Shown here: positions 26,499 through 35,370 of the stretch, one piece after another
Position numbering within the stretch: position 1 is the stretch's first letter
Layout: each line of letters begins with the position of its first letter
NCBI GenBank assembly: GCA_007120305.1
Contig: SKNW01000053.1
Location: 1-39,190, forward strand
Direction: 5' to 3'
From: Gemmatimonadota bacterium
Lineage (GTDB): Bacteria > Gemmatimonadota > Gemmatimonadetes > Longimicrobiales > Gaopeijiaceae
Length of the DNA: 39,190 bases
Position numbers and translations under genes: made by a program
Notes under the pieces: model-generated
The model's input: only the letters and a program-made list of their open reading frames with translations
Told to the model about the DNA's origin: nothing
Databases searched by the model: none

Positions 26499-28835
26499 AT
26501 GACCGGTCTGGCAATGACCGGCTGGACCCCGCCTCCGCATCCCCTTCCCGCGCCCCCCTCCCGACGCCGGACCATGACCGACCCACGGACCGACGCACGC
26601 CCTCCGTACGCCCACGCCCTGGGCGCCGCCGCCGCGGCCCTGGCCCTCTACGTGGTGACCCTCGCGCCCACCACCTGGTTCTGGGATACGAGCGAATACA
26701 TCGCCACCGCCCACATTCTCGGGATCCCCCATCCGCCGGGGAACCCGCTCTTCGTGGTGGTGGGCCGGGCCTGGAGCATCCTGCTGGGGCTCACCGGGAT
26801 GTCGGTGCCGGTCCGGATCAACCTCTTTGCCGCCGTCACCTCCGCCGCCGCCACCGGCTTCTTCTTTCTCACCACCCACCGGGTGCTCCGGGGCTGGCTC
26901 GAGAAAGACCGTGAACTGGACGCGACCTGGGCCCGGCGCCTCCCCCTGGTGGGAGCCTGGGCCGGCGCCCTCCTGGCCTCCACGGCCTACACGGTGTGGA
27001 ACCAGTCCAACGTGAACGAGAAGGTCTACACGCTGAGCGTGCTGGTCATTGCCGTGGTGGTGTGGCTCGCGATGCGCTGGCGGGACCGGAAGGACGAACC
27101 CGGCGCCGGCTGGTACCTGGTCCTGGCCGTCTACCTCATGGTGCTCGGAACCACGAACCACCTGATGTCGGCGCTCCCCGCGCCGGCCCTGGGGCTCCTC
27201 ATCCTCCTGGAAAAGCCCCGCATCCTGCTGGACTCCCGCCTCCTGACCCGGGGCGTGCTGGCCGTGGTCCTCGGCCTCTCGTTCAACTTCTTCCTCCCCC
27301 TGCGCTCCGCCCAGCAGCCCCTCATCAACGAGGGGGAGCCCGTGTGCGAATCCCTGGTCGGAGCCGCCATCGCCATCTACACGAATGGGCGTACGGGGTG
27401 CGATGCGCTGGCCTACAACCTCCGCCGGGAGCAGTACGGCAAGCCCTCGGTCCTGGCCGATCCCACCGATCCGCGGGGACTCACGCCCCGGGGCATGGGG
27501 CTCGTGGGGCACCAGATCCTGAACTACTTCCAGTACTTCGACTGGCAGTGGGCCCGGGGCCTGGCGCCCGAATCCACGCCGGGGAACAGCCGCCTCCCCG
27601 TCACCCTGCTCATCCTGGGGCTGGGGATCTGGGGGATCGTGATCTCCGTGCGCGCGGGGCCGGGAATCGGTGTCCTCCTGGGGACCCTTGCGGCCACGCT
27701 CACCGTGCTGCTGGTGGTCTACCTGAACTTCAAGTACGGGTTCTCGCTGGCCGGCCCCGAGATCCCCCGGGAATTCCGCGAGGTCCGGGAGCGGGACTAC
27801 TTCTTCATCGCCTCCTTCCACCTCTGGGGCTTCCTGGCGGGGATGGGGATCGCCGGGGCCTGGCGCTGGGCGGCAGGAAGAATTCCCAGCGGCCGGGGCT
27901 TCGCGCTGGCCTCGCCCATCCTGGTGGTGGCCTTCGTTCCCCTGGTCTTCAACTGGGGGTGGGCCGACCGGAGCGACGACTGGTCGGCCCGGGACTGGGC
28001 CTGGAACCTCCTCCAGAGCGTGGAGCCCTACGGCATCCTCTTCACCAACGGCGACAACGACACCTTCCCCCTCTGGTACATGCAGGAGGTAGAGGGGGTG
28101 CGCCGGGACGTGACGGTGATCGTGACCCAGTACCTCTACACCCCCTGGTATCCGCGGCAGCTGGCCTACCACACCTCGCCCGCGCGCCAGCGCCCCTTCG
28201 AGCCCGCCGGGGGAGCGCCGGAGGGGATGCGTTCCATCTACCCGGTGCCCGCCTCCCCGCCCACCCGGCCCATCACGAACCTCACCGACGACGAGATGAA
28301 CCTGGTGGTAAGCGGGGTGCTCCCCTCCGACTTCACCCTCACCCTGGCCGGACAGCCCATCCGCTACGAGCAGGGGATGTGGCTGGGGCGCGGAGAACGC
28401 CTCGCCCTCGCCATCATCCGTGATGCCCTCGACGAGCGGCCCATCCACTTCGCCACCACCGGGGGCCTGGCCGAAACCCTGGGGCTGGACCGGTGGGCGG
28501 TGCGCCAGGGGCTCTCCTCCCGCCTCCGGATCGAGGACCTGACCCTGGCCGACGACGTGGCCTTCGTGTCGTCGGCGCTGGGGCGGGAGTGGGTGGATGT
28601 GGACACCACCCTCCGGCTCATGGACGAGGTCCACACCTACCGGGGCCTCCACCGACGCCTCCTCTGGCAGGACCAGGCCTCGGTGAACATCCCGCTCCAG
28701 TTCTACTTCATGTATGCCGTGGCCTCCGATGCCGTCCTCCAGCACCGGGGCGACGTGGCCCGGGCCGAGCAGATGGCCGACATGGCGCTGGGCTTCCTCA
28801 CCACCTACCAGGGCGTGGACGCGGAGGCGAGATGA
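26499..28835 (+). CDS. DUF2723 family membrane protein (TMEM260/protein O-mannosyltransferase-like)
   Basis: APTTWFWDTSEYIATAHILGIPHPPGNPLFVVVGR signature, multiple TMs, VWNQSNVNEKVYTLS, FTNGDNDTFPLWYMQEVEGVRRDVTVI. Confidence 0.9.
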   Translation: MTGLAMTGWTPPPHPLPAPPSRRRTMTDPRTDARPPYAHALGAAAAALALYVVTLAPTTWFWDTSEYIATAHILGIPHPPGNPLFVVVGRAWSILLGLTGMSVPVRINLFAAVTSAAATGFFFLTTHRVLRGWLEKDRELDATWARRLPLVGAWAGALLASTAYTVWNQSNVNEKVYTLSVLVIAVVVWLAMRWRDRKDEPGAGWYLVLAVYLMVLGTTNHLMSALPAPALGLLILLEKPRILLDSRLLTRGVLAVVLGLSFNFFLPLRSAQQPLINEGEPVCESLVGAAIAIYTNGRTGCDALAYNLRREQYGKPSVLADPTDPRGLTPRGMGLVGHQILNYFQYFDWQWARGLAPESTPGNSRLPVTLLILGLGIWGIVISVRAGPGIGVLLGTLAATLTVLLVVYLNFKYGFSLAGPEIPREFREVRERDYFFIASFHLWGFLAGMGIAGAWRWAAGRIPSGRGFALASPILVVAFVPLVFNWGWADRSDDWSARDWAWNLLQSVEPYGILFTNGDNDTFPLWYMQEVEGVRRDVTVIVTQYLYTPWYPRQLAYHTSPARQRPFEPAGGAPEGMRSIYPVPASPPTRPITNLTDDEMNLVVSGVLPSDFTLTLAGQPIRYEQGMWLGRGERLALAIIRDALDERPIHFATTGGLAETLGLDRWAVRQGLSSRLRIEDLTLADDVAFVSSALGREWVDVDTTLRLMDEVHTYRGLHRRLLWQDQASVNIPLQFYFMYAVASDAVLQHRGDVARAEQMADMALGFLTTYQGVDAEAR

Positions 28836-29032
28836 GGAGCGAGATGCTGTGCGGGGTGATGCGCGCGTTCACGCACGTGAGCGGGGGCGGAACCCGCGCC
28901 GGGGATCTCCAGGGGCGCCGCGGGGTTCCCGTGGCCTGACCGCCTGGCCCGACGCTGTCGGTTCGGGCTCTCGCCGCGCCCGGCGTGGCGGGAAGGCCGT
29001 CCCCGAATCGAACCTTCGTCCAGGAGTCCAGG

Positions 29033-30346
29033 GTGTCTCGTCCGAAGATCCTCATTGCCGGAGCCGGGTTCGCCGGGCTCTGGGCCGTCCAGCGCCTTCA
29101 GGATGCCCCGGTGGACGTGGTTCTGGTGGACCGGAACAACTACCACACCTTCCTCCCCCTCCTCTACCAGGTGGCGGCGGCCGAACTCGGGCCCACCGAG
29201 ATCGCCTACCCCGTGCGCTCGGTGCTCCGGAAGGCGAAGAACGTCACCTTCCGGATGGGGGCGCTCACGCAGGTGGACCCAGAGACCCGGACGGCGTGGA
29301 TCGGGGCCGAGTCCCTGGTCTTCGATCACCTGATCCTCGCCATGGGGGCCACCACCCACTACTTCGGGGTCCCGGGGGCGGCGGAGTACGCCTTTCCCCT
29401 GCGTACCATGGAGGAGGCGATCCCCCTCCGGCATCACGTCCTGGGGCGCTTCGAGGGGGCGGCGGCCGAATCCGACCCCGCTCGGCGGCGGCGCATGCTC
29501 ACCTTCACCGTGGTGGGGGCGGGTCCCACCGGCGTGGAGTTTTCCGGCGCCCTGGCGGAGCTGGTGCACGGTCCCCTGGGCAGGGACTACCCGGACCTGG
29601 ACCTGGGCGAAGTGCGCATTCTCCTGGTGGAGGCCATGGACCGGGTGCTCAGCGGAATGCCCGACTCCCTCTCGGACTACGCCCTGGGACGCCTCGAGCA
29701 CCGCAAGGTAGAGGTGCGCCTGGGTACGCCGGTGGCCCGGGTCACCCCGGGAGGCGTGGTATTCGAAAGCGGGGAGGAGATCGCCACCGACACGGTGGTC
29801 TGGACCGGCGGAGTCCGGGGGGCGGACGGCCCCGACGCCTGGGGGCTTCCCATGGGGCCGGCAGGCCGGGTCCGGGTGACACCCGAACTCCAGGTGGAGG
29901 GGATGCCCGGACTCTGGTGCGCAGGCGACCTGGCGTACCTGGAAGAGAAGGGGGAGCCCCTCCCCGGGGTGGCCCCGGTGGCCCTTCAGCAGGGCACCCT
30001 CGCCGCTCGGAACGTGCTTCGGACCCTGCGGGGGGAACCCCTCAAATCCTTCCGGTACCGGGATCCCGGGATGCTGGCGGTCATCGGTCGAAATGCCGCC
30101 GTGGCCCGGGTGGCGGGGCGGAATTTCCGGGGATTCCCGGCTTGGGTGGTATGGCTCGTGGTCCACGTGGCCAAGCTCATCGGATTCCGCAACCGCTTGC
30201 TGGTGCTTGTGAACTGGGCCTGGAACTACGTCTTTTTCGACCGAGCGGTGCGCCTCATCCTCCCCTACGCCCGCTCGGCTCCCGTTCCCTCGGCGCCGGA
30301 GAAGGTCGGTACCCCGAGCGGGGAGGCCGGGAACAGATTTTCCTGA
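29033..30346 (+). CDS. NAD(P)/FAD-dependent oxidoreductase, type II NADH dehydrogenase-like
   Basis: RPKILIAGAGFAGLWAVQRL, DRNNYHTFLPLLYQVAAAEL, TVVGAGPTGVEFSGALAEL, GLWCAGDLAYLEE. Likely GTG start at 29033. Confidence 0.93.
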   Translation: MSRPKILIAGAGFAGLWAVQRLQDAPVDVVLVDRNNYHTFLPLLYQVAAAELGPTEIAYPVRSVLRKAKNVTFRMGALTQVDPETRTAWIGAESLVFDHLILAMGATTHYFGVPGAAEYAFPLRTMEEAIPLRHHVLGRFEGAAAESDPARRRRMLTFTVVGAGPTGVEFSGALAELVHGPLGRDYPDLDLGEVRILLVEAMDRVLSGMPDSLSDYALGRLEHRKVEVRLGTPVARVTPGGVVFESGEEIATDTVVWTGGVRGADGPDAWGLPMGPAGRVRVTPELQVEGMPGLWCAGDLAYLEEKGEPLPGVAPVALQQGTLAARNVLRTLRGEPLKSFRYRDPGMLAVIGRNAAVARVAGRNFRGFPAWVVWLVVHVAKLIGFRNRLLVLVNWAWNYVFFDRAVRLILPYARSAPVPSAPEKVGTPSGEAGNRFS

Positions 30347-30388
30347 CCGCGGTCGTAACGGGGGCGGGGTTCCGCGAAGGATCAACAG

Positions 30389-30417
30389 TTGTGCGGCTTT
30401 CCCCCCTTCGATATATT
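30389..30417 (+). promoter_or_regulatory. Candidate sigma-70-type promoter for the OM beta-barrel gene
   Basis: TTGTGC - 17 bp - TATATT in the 30347-30555 gap. Confidence 0.4.
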
Positions 30418-30555
30418 TTCCGCGACTAACTGGCGAGGGACGGGAGAGGCGCCATTCCGGCGGCTCTGCCTCCTCAACCCCGACGGGCCGTAGCACGCTG
30501 GGTCGGGGCGCTGAACGCGGATCTCAACCGAGTTCCTACCATTCAGGGAGGCTCC

Positions 30556-31584
30556 ATGAAGGGACGTTACATCCTGGCGATGGCGGCCGCCGCTGCCCTG
30601 CTCCTTCCGGAGATGGCCGTGGCCCAGCGGGCCGGGACCATCGAGCTGGGTGCCGTCGGACGTTTCACCGTCTACGACGCCGATGTCGGTATCGACAATG
30701 CGCTGGGAGGCGGAGGCCGTGCCGGCCTCTTCGTTCTCCCCAACCTGTCCATCGAAGTGGACTGGACCTACGCCGAACCCGAGCTGGAGGACCAGCCCGG
30801 GTGGCAGGGGCGGACCTTCATCTCGCACGAGCTGATCCAGGGCCGGCTGCTTTACAACCACGGCCTCGGCGAGACCGTGAGCCTCCTGCTGGGGGCCGGG
30901 TACTCCTACGACAACTACTCCCGTGCGCGCCGCGTTGCGGCACGAGGGGGCGGCCCCGGCGGCCTTCTCGGTCTCCGCTTCAACTTCAACGAGGTCTTCT
31001 CGGCCCGGCTCGAGGGCTTCGGCTACTACGTGCCCGAAGACGTCGACGCCACGAGCTTCGCCCGTCCCCAGACCATGAACCTGGGCGCCCAGGTCGGGCT
31101 GTCGGCCATGATCGGGAACCGGACGCGGGTCGAGACCGTGCAGCTCCCCGCTCCGCCGCCGGACACCGTGGTGGTGCGTGAGGCCGTGGATCCGCCCCTC
31201 CCCGAGGGGACGCCCACCCAGCTCTGCCTGGCCACGGGCGAGACCGTGACGGTCTACATCACCCCGCAGGGTGACACGCTGGTCGGGCCCCGCCGGGTGT
31301 CCGTGGCCCAGCTCGGCGCCGGTGTGGCTTTCGCCGGTGAGTACGCTGCCGGCCGTGACTGGTTCGTGAATGATGCGCCCGTGACCTTCGAGCAGCGCGA
31401 GTACCTCCGCTCGGGTGGCGAGGTGAGCCTCAACTGCGCCAACATCCGCCAGGTCGGGGAGTTCGGTGGCGTGCCGCTCTTCGCGGATGCCAACGCCCAG
31501 AGCCCGTACGAGCGGCTATACGTGCCGGTTCGCCCCGGCGTGTGGCAGGCATACCAGACGGATCTGGCCCGGGTGCGCGGCTGA
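30556..31584 (+). CDS. Outer membrane beta-barrel protein with additional C-terminal domain
   Basis: Signal peptide MKGRYILAMAAAAALLLPEMAVAQ; amphipathic strands; OmpA-like N-terminal barrel, PAPPPDTVVV linker, non-OmpA C-terminal domain. Confidence 0.78.
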   Translation: MKGRYILAMAAAAALLLPEMAVAQRAGTIELGAVGRFTVYDADVGIDNALGGGGRAGLFVLPNLSIEVDWTYAEPELEDQPGWQGRTFISHELIQGRLLYNHGLGETVSLLLGAGYSYDNYSRARRVAARGGGPGGLLGLRFNFNEVFSARLEGFGYYVPEDVDATSFARPQTMNLGAQVGLSAMIGNRTRVETVQLPAPPPDTVVVREAVDPPLPEGTPTQLCLATGETVTVYITPQGDTLVGPRRVSVAQLGAGVAFAGEYAAGRDWFVNDAPVTFEQREYLRSGGEVSLNCANIRQVGEFGGVPLFADANAQSPYERLYVPVRPGVWQAYQTDLARVRG

Positions 31585-31621
31585 CCCTTCGGTCAGACCC
31601 TTCGCCCAGACCGGCAGAAAG

Positions 31622-31653
31622 AGCCCGTCCCGCTTCGGCGGGGCGGGCTTTTT
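31622..31653 (+). terminator. Intrinsic terminator with TTCG tetraloop
   Basis: AGCCCGTCCCGC TTCG GCGGGGCGGGCT followed by T run. Confidence 0.93.
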
Positions 31654-31792
31654 CGTTGGCCTGCGCCCCTCGTTCCCCCCCCCTCGAAAATCTGAGGGAC
31701 GCACCTCGGAATCCTTCGGGCCCGACTCCGATCTCCCTTCATGGCCACGGGGAAAGGTCAGCAACGGTGCGGGGCCTGAGGAAACAGGTCTG

Positions 31793-31808
31793 TGGCACGA
31801 CTCGTGCA
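31793..31808 (+). promoter_or_regulatory. Candidate sigma-54 -24/-12 promoter upstream of the Ig-like lipoprotein
   Basis: TGGCACGACTCGTGCA against TGGCACGNNNNTTGCW: one mismatch, exact spacing. Confidence 0.65.
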
Positions 31809-31941
31809 ATACTCCCCGCCCGGAAGTACGCGGGTGCCCGTCGATCAACCTTGAGCGACGCCCCGATCAACGACTCCACGGAGTCGAATCCACATCACGG
31901 TGCTCACGGTGAGCACCTCCACCACCCCAAAGGGGGAGTGA

Positions 31942-34656
31942 ATGAAGAAGCTCTACCGTTCCGCTCTGTTTGCCGGAGTTCTGGCGATGGGCGTGGCAGC
32001 TTGCGGCGACGATGTCACCATCGTCGAGCCCGAGCCGACCCCGCCGCCGCCGCTCCAGGTGAGCATGTCGCCGTCCAATCAGGCGATCAATGTGGGTGAG
32101 ACCGCCGTGTTCGCGGTCTCCGTTTCCGGAGGCGCCGAAGGTGCCCAGGCTTCCTGGACCTGCGCCTCCTCCGCCACCGGTGTGGCCACCGTGGCTACCA
32201 GCGCCGCCGGCTGCACCGTGACCGGCGTCGCCGCGGGCAACGCCTCCGTCACCGCCACGGTGACCAAGGGCAACCAGACCGCCAACGCCGGTGGCCAGGT
32301 GTCCGTGACCGCTCCGCCGGTCGCCACCCCCGCCACCATCTCCATCAACTCGGTGAACCAGGGTGGCCTCCCGGCCGACCTGGAGGACATTGCCGGCCAG
32401 GTGGACGTGACCCTGAACGTGGACCCGAGGGATGAGACCATCCAGCGCGTGGTCCTTTTCGTTGACGGCGTCGAGGTCGCTTCGCAGGTCTTCGCCGCGC
32501 CCGTCGCTGGAGTGGAGGCTGAGGCTGCCGCCGAGACCATGCAGCAGGTCACGCTCTCCTTCCGGAGCGACTTCTACTCCCTGAACATGGCATCGGGAAT
32601 GGGCGTGCCCCGGCACCTGAACGGCGACCGGATCATCTCCGCCGCCCTCGAGGTCGCCGAGTCCGAGGCTGACCGGCCTTCCAACACGGTTCCGGTTCGC
32701 TTCAACAACGAAGACGGATTCCACGTCACCACCGACGTGACCTCCAACGCCAGTGCGATGGACGGCAGCGGCCTCATCTGGTACGGTGGCCCCGACTTCA
32801 GCACCACCATTACTGCCTACCCGGTGCTCTACAGCGGTCGGACCTTCGAGTCCATGGCCCTCGGATTCTGCGTCGGCGCGCCCACTGCGCTTACCGCCGG
32901 TCCCTTCACCATCACCCGGACCTGCGCCGGAGTCGAGGCCACGGGCCTCCTCCCGAGCATCACCTCCGTCGTCAGCGGCGAGGTGGGTCCGGACACGGGC
33001 GACATCCTGAACGGGACTGCCCGTTTCGGCCTGACCGCCCACCCCTTCCCGGTCCGCATTGACCGGGTCGCCCCGACGGGCGGTGCCATCGCCATTGGCC
33101 AGATTGCCGCCATCGGCAACCGCGAGAACTGGGTGAACGGCGCGTACACCTTCGCCACCGGCTTCTCCAACCCCGCCGACGCCGGCGTGGGCTGCGCGAC
33201 CGCCGGATGTGATCGGATCTTCAACGCCCGCCAGGGCACCACTGTCGTGGCCGAGAACGTGACCTCGCCGGCGGATCTCGACGAGAGCCCGACGAACACG
33301 GCCTACAATGTGGTTGCCGTGGTTCGGGACCGTCTTGGCAACACGCGCACCATCACGCAGTCGGCGGGTGCCGCGCCCAACGCGCTGGCCACCTTCGGAG
33401 TGGACCTCTCCGCTCCGATCATCAACTGGGACGAGACCTTCCCGGCGTCGTTCACGGCGGACACCACCACCGTGGATCTCCATGCTGGCGCCTTCGCTTC
33501 CATCGCCGAAGATTCCATCTCCGGCTTCGCGGATCCGGGCCAGGCGCTCGCCCGCGACGCGATGGAGCACAACCTCATCCAGGTGACCGGGAACTACCTC
33601 CAGTCGCCCACCATGCTCGACGTGAACCCCATCGTGGGCACGCTTCCGAGCGCATCGCCCTTCGCGGCCGTCAACGCCGGCAGCTTCGTTTCCACGCCGG
33701 GCCAGATCGACGCCTTCGCGGTTTCCCTGACGGCGACCGCCATCGAGTATGACATCGACCTCTCGGCGGCGGCTGCGGCAGGAGCCGGGTACTTCATCTA
33801 CCAGATCCGGGCCCGCGACAAGGCCGGTAACGTGTCCAACGTCATCAGCCGGCAGGTGTACGTGAACGATGGCGAGACTCCGACCATCGTGCAGGCCCTC
33901 CAGACGCCGATCGCAGTGCCTTACCCGGCGGGCTCGGTGGTTCCGTTCCAGGCTGTTGCCGATGATGCCGTCGAGATCGTCGCGTCGACCTTCGCGGTGG
34001 AGTACGGTCCCCTTACCCTCTGGGGTGGCATCAACCCGGTCCCGAACGACGGCGTCAAGTTCAACGACGTCATCGTCCGGCCCCAGTTCCTCGATTTCGA
34101 GGCGGATCTTGGAATCCGGTCGCTTTCGCTGATCTTCAATGGTCTTGACGTGACCGCCAACCTGGATGCGAGTGGCGTGATTGCCCGTGTCTACTCTGGC
34201 TTCGCGGACCTGACCGGCATGCCCTGGGAGTTTGGTCCAGGGATGGTTGATGACGGGGCTGCCATGCCCGCCATCGTGCCGGTTGCGTCCACCTTCTGGG
34301 ATTCGGTTGAGAACGCTCTGGTGGACACCGGCTTCACCATCACGGTGGAGAACTGGAACGCCACCACGCAGACGTCGACCGGGATCGTGCAGATCATGGG
34401 GACGCCGTCGGTCTTCAATGATCCGTTCGCCGCGGTGGCGATCGTCGAGAACGACGGGCTGAACAACGTCCGCATCGTCGGGCTCGCCACCCGCACCACC
34501 TCCGGCGCCTTCCCCCATCTCGACGATGGTCTCAAGCGGGAATTCCGCTGGACCTTCAGCGTGTCGGGTGTGGATGCTGGCAGCACGCTCCACGCGGTGG
34601 GTCTCATCGGGAACGATGGTCTCGTGACTGGTGGCGCCAACGCCGACGGTAGCTAA
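31942..34656 (+). CDS. Ig-like (Big2-type) domain-containing surface lipoprotein
   Basis: Lipobox LAMGVAACGDD; SMSPSNQAINVGETAVFAVSVSGG...ATVTGVAAGNASVTATVT Big2-like; further beta-rich repeats (RVVLFVDGVEVASQVF, YQIRARDKAGNVSNVISRQVYV). Confidence 0.85.
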   Translation: MKKLYRSALFAGVLAMGVAACGDDVTIVEPEPTPPPPLQVSMSPSNQAINVGETAVFAVSVSGGAEGAQASWTCASSATGVATVATSAAGCTVTGVAAGNASVTATVTKGNQTANAGGQVSVTAPPVATPATISINSVNQGGLPADLEDIAGQVDVTLNVDPRDETIQRVVLFVDGVEVASQVFAAPVAGVEAEAAAETMQQVTLSFRSDFYSLNMASGMGVPRHLNGDRIISAALEVAESEADRPSNTVPVRFNNEDGFHVTTDVTSNASAMDGSGLIWYGGPDFSTTITAYPVLYSGRTFESMALGFCVGAPTALTAGPFTITRTCAGVEATGLLPSITSVVSGEVGPDTGDILNGTARFGLTAHPFPVRIDRVAPTGGAIAIGQIAAIGNRENWVNGAYTFATGFSNPADAGVGCATAGCDRIFNARQGTTVVAENVTSPADLDESPTNTAYNVVAVVRDRLGNTRTITQSAGAAPNALATFGVDLSAPIINWDETFPASFTADTTTVDLHAGAFASIAEDSISGFADPGQALARDAMEHNLIQVTGNYLQSPTMLDVNPIVGTLPSASPFAAVNAGSFVSTPGQIDAFAVSLTATAIEYDIDLSAAAAAGAGYFIYQIRARDKAGNVSNVISRQVYVNDGETPTIVQALQTPIAVPYPAGSVVPFQAVADDAVEIVASTFAVEYGPLTLWGGINPVPNDGVKFNDVIVRPQFLDFEADLGIRSLSLIFNGLDVTANLDASGVIARVYSGFADLTGMPWEFGPGMVDDGAAMPAIVPVASTFWDSVENALVDTGFTITVENWNATTQTSTGIVQIMGTPSVFNDPFAAVAIVENDGLNNVRIVGLATRTTSGAFPHLDDGLKREFRWTFSVSGVDAGSTLHAVGLIGNDGLVTGGANADGS

Positions 34657-34726
34657 GACCTCTTTACCCCCCGGGGGGGCCGGCCTTCGGGTTGGCTCCC
34701 TCGGGGAGCAGGACAAGAAACGGCAG

Positions 34727-34761
34727 CGCCCCCTCCATCCAGGAGGGGGCGTTTGTCGTTT
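34727..34761 (+). terminator. Intrinsic terminator after the Ig-like lipoprotein gene
   Basis: CGCCCCCTCC atcca GGAGGGGGCG TTTGTCGTTT. Confidence 0.8.
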
Positions 34762-34889
34762 CAGCTCATGGGCGTCGGGGTTCGCAGCCGCCCGGGACGC
34801 TGGGCGTCTGGAACTTCCGTCCGAGCCCGTTACCTTCCGATCGCGTCTCCCTCCCGGGGGACGCAGATGTCCACGCAAGCGGAGAGACC

Positions 34890-35342
34890 ATGGTGGGGAT
34901 GAAACGAGGGGTGGGAACGCCCGCGGCCGCGGTACTCGTGGCCGTGCTGCTGCTAGCAGGGTGCGGATCCGGGAGCCAGGCGCTTCCCGGAGAGGTGGAG
35001 CTCGAGGGGCTGGCGGCAGATCCGGAGAAGACCACCGTGCTGGAGGCCCTCCCTTTCGGTCCCCTTGAGGGCGAAGGGCGCAGCCTGCTCTGGGGGTACC
35101 GCCGGAGCACCTACCTGGTAGATGGCAACACGGTGGAGGTCCTCTGGGTGGGACCTGCGGCTGGGGCTGCACCGGACGCGCCCGTTCGCGGCACCTACAA
35201 CCCGGTGATCTTCCGGAACGACCAGCTTGACGGGTGGGGATGGGCCCACTTCGACGAACGCAGAGAGGCGTGGGGCCTACCGGATCCAGACGCAGCCCCC
35301 ATGGAGAGGGTGCCGGAGGTAGACCCCGGGTCCTCGGCCTGA
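34890..35342 (+). CDS. Small uncharacterised lipoprotein
   Basis: MVGMKRGVGTPAAAVLVAVLLLAGCGSG lipobox; remainder has no family I recognise. Alternative start 34899. Confidence 0.7.
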   Translation: MVGMKRGVGTPAAAVLVAVLLLAGCGSGSQALPGEVELEGLAADPEKTTVLEALPFGPLEGEGRSLLWGYRRSTYLVDGNTVEVLWVGPAAGAAPDAPVRGTYNPVIFRNDQLDGWGWAHFDERREAWGLPDPDAAPMERVPEVDPGSSA

Positions 35343-35370
35343 TCCGGGATTGAGCTGCCTGGGGCGGCTC

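Noticed and set aside
25248-28745. 1165-aa minus-strand ORF
   Set aside because: Only 25248 to about 26375 codes (alpha/beta hydrolase). The rest is antisense to the DUF2723 gene and is low-complexity G/P/H/E-rich, typical of high-GC artefact frames.
31867-35172. 1101-aa minus-strand ORF antisense to the Ig-like lipoprotein
   Set aside because: Lipobox and Ig-like features support the plus strand; the antisense product is H/G/R/D-rich filler.
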